Positions 1 through 5,174 of a stretch of DNA of 5,174 nucleotides are shown here, piece after piece. The notes under the pieces were generated by a model. It saw nothing but the letters and a program-made list of their open reading frames with translations. It did not search any database and was not told the DNA's origin. Made by a program: the position numbers and the translations under genes. Location of the stretch: positions 694 through 5,867 of the forward strand of contig WRNS01000070.1 of the NCBI GenBank assembly GCA_009776495.1, read 5' to 3'. The stretch is from Methanobrevibacter sp. (GTDB lineage: Archaea; Methanobacteriota; Methanobacteria; Methanobacteriales; Methanobacteriaceae). Numbering within the stretch: position 1 is the first letter of the stretch; the number at the start of each line of letters is the position of its first letter.

Positions 1-1100
1 CTAAAAGTGGAAACTATATAGATTTACCCTATAGTGTAAAGGGAATGGATCTTTCCTTTTCTGGTTTGGTGTCTGCAGCTACTCGAAAGTTTGCTGAAGG
101 CGTAGCTATTGAGGATATATGTTTTTCTTTTCAAGAAACCGCATTTTCAATGCTTGTTGAAGTAACTGAGCGAGCATTATCTCACACTAAAAAAGATGAA
201 GTCATGCTCTGCGGTGGAGTAGCTGCAAACAAGCGTCTTCAAGAAATGTTACAAACGATGGTAAGTGAGCACTACGGAAAATTTTTCATGCCAAAAATGG
301 AATATTGTGGAGATAATGGTGCTATGATAGCTTGGCTTGGAATATTGATGAATAATAGCTATGGAAGTGATAAATTAGAAGATACTAATGTTATTCAACG
401 ATTTAGAACCGATGAGGTAAATGTACCTTGGGTAAAACAATCTAAAAATAAAATAAAACTTCCAAAAGAAATCTTAGCTAAAGGTGCAGAATCTGATATT
501 TATCCAAGCTATTGGATTGATATGGAAGCTATTTCTAAGGTTAGAATTCCTAAAAACTACAGAATCAAAGAAATTGATGAGAAGATTAGAAAATCACGAA
601 CAAAAAAAGAAGCTAAGCTACTAACTGATGTTAAAAGATCTGGTGTAAGGACCCCAATTCTTTATGATATTGACCTTGAAAAAAAAGCTATTGTTATGGA
701 AATGATTAATGGATCTTTGTTTAAGGACTTAATAGGTAATTTAGATGATGATTTGAAAAAAAATCTTTCAATAGCTATTGGTCGTGATATTGGACTTATG
801 CACAGTTTTGATATTATTCATGGAGATATCACAAGTTCAAATATTATTATAAATGAGAATAAAGAAATAGTTTTCATTGACTTTGGGCTTGGGAAGTATT
901 CTAACCTTATCGAAGATAAGTGTGTTGATTTAATAGTTTTAAAGAAATCCTTACAAAGTGTTGATTATAAAGTAGCTAATGAAATATTTAATAATGTTTT
1001 AGATGGTTATATCAGTAGCTATAGTCAAGATGATATTAATAAAGATAAGATAATTGAAAAGATTACAGAAATCCAATCTCGTGGTCGGTATACTCACTGA
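1..1100 (+). CDS. Bifunctional tRNA t6A synthase Kae1 / Bud32 kinase fusion, 5' partial
   Basis: This is a KEOPS-complex protein. Kae1 transfers the threonylcarbamoyl group to A37 of ANN-decoding tRNAs in the cytoplasm, and Bud32 is the small atypical kinase/ATPase that regulates it. The frame is open to the window edge, and the residues before the first ATG (45) read as Kae1 (GNYIDLPYSVKGMDLSFSGL), so that ATG is internal and the start is upstream. Counting from it, CGGVAAN (56-62) is the nucleotide-binding segment and Asp90 in CGDNGAMIA is the expected metal ligand; the two Kae1 histidines lie outside. After a linker, Bud32 begins near GAE (147-149), with Lys165 and Glu189 as the likely ATP-binding pair, HGD (259-261) with Asn266 as the catalytic loop, and Asp279 of DFG. 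The RGRYTH end matches the usual Bud32 tail. About 365 residues are visible; such fusions are roughly 530-540 long, so about 170 are missing. No damage is visible in this part. Confidence 0.96.
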   Translation, partial: KSGNYIDLPYSVKGMDLSFSGLVSAATRKFAEGVAIEDICFSFQETAFSMLVEVTERALSHTKKDEVMLCGGVAANKRLQEMLQTMVSEHYGKFFMPKMEYCGDNGAMIAWLGILMNNSYGSDKLEDTNVIQRFRTDEVNVPWVKQSKNKIKLPKEILAKGAESDIYPSYWIDMEAISKVRIPKNYRIKEIDEKIRKSRTKKEAKLLTDVKRSGVRTPILYDIDLEKKAIVMEMINGSLFKDLIGNLDDDLKKNLSIAIGRDIGLMHSFDIIHGDITSSNIIINENKEIVFIDFGLGKYSNLIEDKCVDLIVLKKSLQSVDYKVANEIFNNVLDGYISSYSQDDINKDKIIEKITEIQSRGRYTH

Positions 1101-1102
1101 TG

Positions 1103-1270
1103 AACTTTTTTTTATATTAATATTTTAAAATTTATTTTTTTATTTTTTTTCATTATTTTTTTATTTTTATTTATTTTTTTTTATTTTTCTTCATTTTTTT
1201 TTATTTTTATTTTTCATTTTTTTCATTATTTTTTTATTTTTTTTATTTTTATTTTTCATTATTATCTTAA
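1103..1270 (+). terminator. G-free, T-dominated 3' zone of the Kae1-Bud32 gene
   Basis: Directly after the TGA, the + strand has 168 nt without a single G and only eight C. It consists of T runs of 5-10 broken by single A or by short CATT/CTTC interruptions. A subsegment, CATTATTTTTTTATTTTT, occurs at 1151 and again at 1224, so part of the zone may be duplicated. Archaeal RNA polymerase terminates at oligo-T on the non-template strand without needing a stem, so this is very probably a multi-site terminator for the upstream gene. It would also insulate the adhesin gene from read-through. The number and position of actual ends cannot be read from sequence. Confidence 0.75.
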
Positions 1271-1456
1271 GTTAAACTGTTTATAAAAATAATCAACTTG
1301 TTAAAAAAATTTAATCTCAGCCCAAGAGTAAATATCAATTTTTTAAAAGAAAAACCTAATAAATTAACTATTTTTATATCATAAAGAGAATTTTTAATAA
1401 AAAAAAACAACAAAAAACCATTTTAATTAATATTGATATTCATTTTATTGATTAAT
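1271..1456. other. AT-rich intergenic spacer without a recognisable gene
   Basis: This stretch shows no open frame with a start and ribosome binding site, no tRNA-like fold and no strong palindrome. It contains an A-run of nine at about 1400 and scattered T/A runs. Nothing here can be assigned a function. Confidence 0.6.
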
Positions 1457-1583
1457 TTATAGTATAATATTCCTTTTATAGATTAACTATTCATGGTATA
1501 ATATTATTATATTCAACATATATACAATATAAAATAATTAATTATTTATAGTATAACATTACTATATTCAATATATACAATAT
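1457..1583 (+). repeat. Direct repeats with TATA-like cores upstream of the adhesin gene
   Basis: The core GTATAA(T/C)ATT appears three times, at about 1462, 1496 and 1551. The last two copies sit in a longer duplicated block: 1495-1530 matches 1550-1583 with four substitutions and a 2-nt gap, each block ending in ATATACAATAT. The first copy shares only its left part (AATTTATAGTATAATATT). The block lies 110-235 bp before the start codon of the surface protein. Duplicated TATA-like elements here could be alternative promoters or regulator sites, but they may also be simple-sequence duplication in an AT-only background. The repetition is visible; the role is inferred. Confidence 0.55.
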
Positions 1584-1641
1584 TATTAAATAGGATTATT
1601 GTCTGGCATTATGATTTTCACAGATTGTCACATTTATTTTT

Positions 1642-1665
1642 GTATAAAACATTTATTTTTATATA
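1642..1665 (+). promoter_or_regulatory. Candidate TATA boxes for the adhesin gene
   Basis: Two TATA-like sequences lie close to the gene: GTATAAAA at about 1642-1649 and TTTATATA at 1658-1665. With the usual archaeal spacing of about 25 bp, the first would start transcription near 1670 and leave a short leader containing the ribosome binding site. The second would start inside or past that site, so it is less likely. An alternative is AATATATA at 1570-1577 within the upstream repeat, giving a leader of about 90 nt. The background is so AT-rich that chance matches are expected. Confidence 0.3.
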
Positions 1666-1678
1666 TTTCTAATTTAAA

Positions 1679-1683
1679 AGGGG
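1679..1683 (+). promoter_or_regulatory. Probable ribosome binding site of the adhesin gene
   Basis: AGGGG stands nine bases before ATG 1693 and is the only G-rich cluster in the preceding several hundred bases apart from scattered single G. It is an imperfect match to the archaeal GGAGGTGA consensus. Together with the signal peptide that follows directly, it supports 1693 as the true start. Confidence 0.6.
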
Positions 1684-1692
1684 AAAAACAAG

Positions 1693-4320
1693 ATGAATAA
1701 CAATTATGAAAAAGTATTGACTTTTGCATTCTTAATGATAGGTTTACTGTTAACTGTTACTAGCTTACAAGGAAGTTTTGCAGCTAACAACACCATAACA
1801 GATTCTGATACTATAACTGATGGTATAGCTGGTACAGGTGTTGGTGATACGCTATTTTTACAACCTGGAACATACAATAAAATTGGAGACTATGGAATAA
1901 CCATAAATCAAAACATAACCATCCAAGGAAACGGTTCAACAGACAATATAACAATAGACGCTTTAAATTCATCAAGAATATTTACAATAGGCAATAATCT
2001 AAATGTAACCTTTATAAACATAACTTTCCTAAATGGGAATGTCGCAGACAACGGAGGAGCAATCTACAACAACTATGCAGATACCACAATGACATTCATA
2101 GCTTGTTCATTCATCAACAACACAGTAATCCCCCCAACAGCTACTGATAGGTATGGTGGCGCTATCTTCAACAGAGGTTATAATTTTAGTGTGTATAATT
2201 GTACTTTTATAGGCAATAATGCTAGTTCTGGTGGTGCTATCAACAATGAAAATGGTGTTAATTGTAGTGTTGTTAATTCTATTTTTATAGGTAATAATGC
2301 AGATGTAGGTGGTGCTATCACTAATGATGAGGGTGTTAATTTTAGTGTTGTAAATTCTATTTTTAGTGGTAATAATGCAATTGATGGTGGTGCTATCTAT
2401 AATAATAATGGTAGCACTTTTAGTGTTGTTAATTCTACTTTTATTGAGAATAATGCAAGTTATCATGGTGGTGCTATCTTTAATCATATGGGTGTTAATT
2501 TTAGTGTTGTTGATTCTACTTTTATTGGTTGTAATGCAAGTTATCATGGTGGTGCTATCAATACTTATGAGGGTGTTAATTTTAGTGTTGTTAATTCTAC
2601 TTTTATTGGTAATACTGCAGATATGGGTGGTGGTGCTATCTATAATTATGAGTTTGGTTATGAGAGTGTTAAGTTTAGAGTTGTTAATTCTACTTTTAAT
2701 GCTAATACTGCATATTATGGTGGTGCTATCTATAATATAGGTGATATTTTTAGTGTTGTTGATTCTATTTTTAGGGGTAATAATGCTAGTTCTGGTGGTG
2801 CAATCTTTAATTCTTTTGGTGCTAGCTTTAGTGTTGTTAATTCTAATTTTACTGATAATAATGCAGATATTGATGGTGGTGCTATTTACAACGGTTATGG
2901 TGTTAATTTTAGTGTTGTTGATTCTATTTTTAGTGATAATAATGCAGATATTAATGGTGGTGCTATCAGTAATGTGGAGGGTGTAAATTGTAGTGTTGTT
3001 AATTCTATTTTTAGGGGTAATAATGCAAATTCTGGTGGTGCAATCTATAATGGTTATTATAGTTTTAATTCTAGTGTTGTAAATTCTACTTTTATTGGTA
3101 ATACTGCAGATATAGGTGGTGCAATCTTAAATAATGGTAGCATGATTGTTTCTAATAATATTATGTCTGGTAACACTGCAACTACCGGTAATGTTATTTA
3201 CAATGTGGGGGATATGGGTGTTTTAAACCTTACTTACTTTAATGTTACTGTAGCTATTACTGGAGGCCTTGTTACTTTGTTTGCTATTTTGACTGATGAT
3301 ATGGGTAATCCAGTCACTGGTCAAGATATTGGTTTCTATCTTAATAGAACTATATTTCTTGGAAATATTGCTTCTAATGAGGGATATGCAGATATAACTT
3401 ACACAGTACCAGCATCAACTACTGGGGGTATTTATGCTAATGTTTTAGGTGATTATGTTGGTCACAATATCTACTCAATTGTTTTAAATCAGGGAATAAT
3501 AAGATATGAACCACAGGTAAACCTCACTGTTACTAAGGTAGCTAATGTTACTGGAGATCTTGTTTTTGGACAAATCATAACTTACACCATTACTGTGACT
3601 AATCATGGTCCTGATAATGCAAACAATGTTAAAGTCAATGAAAAATTATCAAATTACCTTATCTATCAAAGCAGTAGCTCAGCTATAGGATCATACAATC
3701 CAACAACTGGTGTTTGGACAATTGGAAACTTAAAAAATGGTGAAACCGTTGTACTAATTATAAGTGTGAAGATTAATGGTACAGGGGCAATAAGCAATAG
3801 TATCTATATTACATCAGACGAGCCAAACATCAACAACGATACTAACAATAGAAATATCACAGCTATTATTATAGTCAAACCTGCTAACACAAGTATTATT
3901 CTCACAGCTAAAACTACAGACGGTGATAAAAAGATAATCATCACAGGTATACTAATCGATGCATTTGGCATACCAATAGCTAACAAAACTATCAATTTTT
4001 ATGTGAATGATAAGTATGTTGGATATGGAATAACTGATAAAAACGGTATAGCTAATATAGAATACACTTCAAAAGAACCTTTTAAAAATGGTAACTATGT
4101 TATCAAAGCTATTTTCACTGGAGATGAACATTTCCTCCCTTCTAATAATACTACATCTTTAAAGATCAACTCTAATCACAATGACGATAACGAAACAAAC
4201 AAAACAAACAAAACTACTAGTCCTGGAATAGCTATGAAAAAAACAGGAATACCTGTAATAGCTATAGTATGGGTCTTACTAAGTTTTACTTGTCTATGCT
4301 TTAGTAGAAAACAGGATTAA
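1693..4320 (+). CDS. Adhesin-like surface protein: GGAI/FxxN beta-helix repeats, Ig-like and DUF11 domains, C-terminal anchor
   Basis: This is a secreted, cell-surface protein of 875 residues, likely used for attachment to other cells or host surfaces; the ligand is unknown. Residues 1-30 are a Sec signal peptide (hydrophobic core 8-25, cut probably after SFA). Residues 40-120 resemble the NosD-like start of a right-handed beta-helix. From about 105 to 500 run Pmp-type repeats (FxxN...GGAI), 14 GGAI motifs between residues 121 and 475 plus a degenerate fifteenth (GNVIYN). An Ig-like domain follows (about 510-605), then DUF11 (about 609-727, ending in the typical SN...SDEPN strand) and a second Ig-like domain (about 732-823). 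A polar Asn/Thr/Lys linker leads to MKKTGIP, a membrane helix (853-870) and the basic SRKQD end. About 40 N-x-S/T sequons suggest heavy N-glycosylation. Codon choice changes sharply in the repeats. No enzyme motif is seen. The layout fits methanobacterial adhesin-like proteins; attachment itself is inferred. Confidence 0.9.
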   Translation: MNNNYEKVLTFAFLMIGLLLTVTSLQGSFAANNTITDSDTITDGIAGTGVGDTLFLQPGTYNKIGDYGITINQNITIQGNGSTDNITIDALNSSRIFTIGNNLNVTFINITFLNGNVADNGGAIYNNYADTTMTFIACSFINNTVIPPTATDRYGGAIFNRGYNFSVYNCTFIGNNASSGGAINNENGVNCSVVNSIFIGNNADVGGAITNDEGVNFSVVNSIFSGNNAIDGGAIYNNNGSTFSVVNSTFIENNASYHGGAIFNHMGVNFSVVDSTFIGCNASYHGGAINTYEGVNFSVVNSTFIGNTADMGGGAIYNYEFGYESVKFRVVNSTFNANTAYYGGAIYNIGDIFSVVDSIFRGNNASSGGAIFNSFGASFSVVNSNFTDNNADIDGGAIYNGYGVNFSVVDSIFSDNNADINGGAISNVEGVNCSVVNSIFRGNNANSGGAIYNGYYSFNSSVVNSTFIGNTADIGGAILNNGSMIVSNNIMSGNTATTGNVIYNVGDMGVLNLTYFNVTVAITGGLVTLFAILTDDMGNPVTGQDIGFYLNRTIFLGNIASNEGYADITYTVPASTTGGIYANVLGDYVGHNIYSIVLNQGIIRYEPQVNLTVTKVANVTGDLVFGQIITYTITVTNHGPDNANNVKVNEKLSNYLIYQSSSSAIGSYNPTTGVWTIGNLKNGETVVLIISVKINGTGAISNSIYITSDEPNINNDTNNRNITAIIIVKPANTSIILTAKTTDGDKKIIITGILIDAFGIPIANKTINFYVNDKYVGYGITDKNGIANIEYTSKEPFKNGNYVIKAIFTGDEHFLPSNNTTSLKINSNHNDDNETNKTNKTTSPGIAMKKTGIPVIAIVWVLLSFTCLCFSRKQD
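2200..3135 (+). repeat. In-gene tandem array of 78-81-bp (26-27-codon) beta-helix units
   Basis: The GGTGGTGCT(A)ATC core of each unit starts at 2230, 2308, 2386, 2467, 2548, 2629, 2719, 2794, 2875, 2956, 3034 and 3115, so most periods are 78 or 81 bp, with one of 75 and one of 90; every step is a multiple of three. Between cores the DNA is highly alike (GTTAATTTTAGTGTTGTTAA is the common stretch). Close pairs exist: the 28 bases from 2451 recur exactly from 2532, and 2751-2810 recurs at 2991-3050 with four differences. The two upstream GGAI copies, at 2053 and about 2155, use other codons and are not part of the homogenised array. Each unit should form one coil of the helix. Confidence 0.9.
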
Positions 4321-4578
4321 GAAGATGATGAAAAATATGGTGAAGATAAAATCCAATAACGAACAATCTTTTGTATATATGAAACATAATATTGATGGAC
4401 ATACCATAATGTAGTTATAATAGTATATGTTTTCCAAAAATAAAGAGTAAAATCAAAACGAACTATATTTAATCACACTTGCACACAATATAAAACTAAC
4501 CCACAGTCATAAAATCAAGTAAAATGAACAAAAAACAAGAAAAACACACTATAACAAAAACAAAAAAACTCTCTTGAA
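4321..4578. other. A-rich, gene-poor intergenic stretch after the adhesin gene
   Basis: No convincing gene is seen. A 29-codon frame (4325-4414) begins four bases after the stop but has no ribosome binding site of its own and no recognisable product. From about 4430 the + strand is dominated by A and contains very little G, so the - strand is T-rich. That would suit termination of a transcript arriving from the right, although no such gene is visible in the window. Confidence 0.5.
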
Positions 4579-4601
4579 ACTTAAATTTCCCAAATTTAAG
4601 T
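4579..4601. terminator. Perfect 10-bp hairpin, possible bidirectional terminator
   Basis: ACTTAAATTT at 4579-4588 is exactly complementary to AAATTTAAGT at 4592-4601, with a CCC loop. It sits where the + strand changes from A-rich (left) to T-rich (right), so on each strand T runs follow the stem: TTTTTTT on the - strand about 10 nt away and many T runs on the + strand from 4639. This is the arrangement expected between converging transcripts. The stem has only two G-C pairs, so it would be weak. Confidence 0.45.
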
Positions 4602-4631
4602 AAAAAATTTTCGTGTCATGAAAAACATTCC

Positions 4632-4730
4632 AAAAAAATTTTTTTATTATTCAATTTTTTATTATTCATAATTTTTTTATTTTCCCATGGACAAATTTTT
4701 TTTATATTAGTAATTATTAATTTTTTTCTG
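4632..4730 (+). terminator. T-run cluster, probable terminator zone of the adhesin gene
   Basis: T runs of 6-8 occur at 4639, 4655, 4672, 4696 and 4721 on the + strand, the first preceded by seven A and so able to pair with them. TTTTTATTATTCA is repeated in tandem at about 4641 and 4656. Oligo-T on the non-template strand is the standard archaeal stop signal. The distance from the stop codon (over 300 nt) is long, so earlier ends are possible. Confidence 0.5.
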
Positions 4731-4770
4731 GAACTTTTGCATTTTAAACAATTACTTTTTTTGAAATATT

Positions 4771-5040
4771 TGGAGAATTTTTTTTGTGTCGTTTGAAATC
4801 ACTTGAGGGCATGTGTTTTAGTATAATTTTTGAGGTATTTTTTGTTTGTATTATTTCAAACTGTTTTGAGCTGTAAGTTTTGTTATGGGTTTTCAGCGGT
4901 ATTTTTTTGTTTGTATTGTTAGAAACAATTGTCTGAGGATGTGTTTTTGGCAAGATTTTTGGTGGTATTTTTTTAGTTCGCAATCTTCGAAACTATTTTT
5001 TGAGGTATTTTTTTTGTTTGCGTTGTTTGAAACAATATAT
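4771..5040. repeat. Degenerate array of five T-run/hairpin repeats, spacing 62-66 bp then 40 bp
   Basis: A motif approximating GAGGTATTTTTTTGTTTG followed by RTTRTTTGAAACAAT recurs at about 4771, 4831, 4894, 4961 and 5001. Every copy keeps a short self-complementary part: GTTTG...CAAAC in the second, ATTGTT-AGA-AACAAT in the third, AGTTCG...CGAAACT in the fourth, and TTGTTTGAAACAA in the fifth. The stretches between copies are also related: GAGGGCATGTGTTTT near 4805 resembles TGAGGATGTGTTTTTGG near 4934, so the true unit is 62-66 bp and the last copy is shortened. The region has more G than the surrounding AT desert. I do not recognise the family; it may be an array of small structured RNAs, a decayed element or remnants of a lysine-rich reading frame on the - strand. 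Confidence 0.6.
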
Positions 5041-5062
5041 ACATGATTTTTTTTAGATATTT

Positions 5063-5174
5063 TATTAGATATTTTTTTATATATTATTATTACATATTAT
5101 TATTAGATTTTATTATTAGATATTTTTAGAAATTTTTTTATATATTATTATTATATATTATTATTAGATTTTTT
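5063..5174. repeat. 61-bp AT-only direct repeat running to the window edge
   Basis: Positions 5071-5111 recur at 5132-5172 with a single C/T difference, and the preceding TTATTAGATATTTTT at 5063 recurs at 5113 with altered spacing. The unit is almost entirely A and T, made of ATTATT-type runs ending in TTATTAGATTTT. The second copy reaches the end of the window, so more units may follow. No coding or structural role is evident. Confidence 0.7.

Noticed and set aside
45..47. ATG at 45 as the start of the Kae1-Bud32 gene
   Set aside because: The frame is open upstream and the preceding residues match Kae1, so the gene starts outside the window. It is an edge effect, not a truncated gene.
2107..2547. 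146-residue open frame on the - strand within the adhesin gene
   Set aside because: It lies opposite the repeat array, its own peptide is just the array read backwards (repeats of INNTKINT type), and it has no ribosome binding site. The repeats simply lack stops in several frames.
2366..2986. Two abutting Leu/Val-rich open frames in another + frame of the array
   Set aside because: They are hydrophobic shadows (LLILLLL repeats) of the GGAI units with the same 26-27-codon period. The overlapping frame has the signal peptide, complete domains and an anchor.
3804..3995. 63-residue hydrophobic open frame on the - strand
   Set aside because: It is opposite the DUF11/Ig-like part of the adhesin, has no ribosome binding site or family resemblance, and is explained by antisense reading.
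4325..4414. 29-codon open frame directly after the adhesin stop
   Set aside because: It is short, has no ribosome binding site, and shows no recognisable motif; this length is expected by chance.
4744..4983. 79-residue lysine-rich open frame on the - strand (RTKKIPPKILPKTHPQTIVS...)
   Set aside because: It begins with TTG, lacks a ribosome binding site, and its sequence merely follows the 62-66-bp DNA repeats. It is kept as a possible explanation of the array but not called as a gene.
4771..5040. CRISPR array
   Set aside because: Spacing and the GTTT...AAAC ends look superficially right, but the copies are too divergent, the stretches between them resemble each other instead of being unique, spacing varies from 40 to 66 bp, and no cas gene is in the window.

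Overview
The window is very AT-rich and almost certainly archaeal. It most resembles a Methanobacteriaceae methanogen, probably Methanobrevibacter or a close relative. Three things support this: a Kae1 domain fused to a Bud32 kinase, which is an archaeal KEOPS arrangement; a large secreted adhesin-like protein built from GGAI/FxxN beta-helix repeats, a DUF11 domain, Ig-like domains and a C-terminal anchor; and T-rich runs after genes with little stem structure, typical of archaeal termination. The genus is an inference; no rRNA or tRNA is present to settle it.

Layout, all real genes on the + strand: (1) positions 1-1100 hold the 3' two thirds of the Kae1-Bud32 fusion gene, whose start lies outside the window. 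(2) Positions 1101-1692 are a 592-bp gap. It opens with a 168-nt stretch that has no G at all on the + strand and is dominated by T (a likely terminator zone). It ends with a set of near-identical GTATAAtATT-containing direct repeats and a leader with a weak ribosome binding site. (3) Positions 1693-4320 encode an 875-residue surface protein with a signal peptide, 14 GGAI repeats plus one degenerate copy, two Ig-like domains flanking a DUF11 domain, and a C-terminal transmembrane anchor. (4) Positions 4321-5174 have no convincing gene. They contain an A-rich stretch, a perfect 10-bp hairpin, a T-rich terminator zone, an array of degenerate 62-66-bp hairpin-containing repeats, and a 61-bp AT-only direct repeat that runs to the window edge.

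The two genes do not look functionally linked. One is a housekeeping tRNA-modification enzyme; the other is an accessory surface protein with its own leader and terminator region. The most interesting signals are the homogenised 26-27-codon array inside the adhesin gene, whose codon choice and A/T strand bias switch abruptly from the rest of the same gene, and the unexplained hairpin-repeat array at about 4771-5040.
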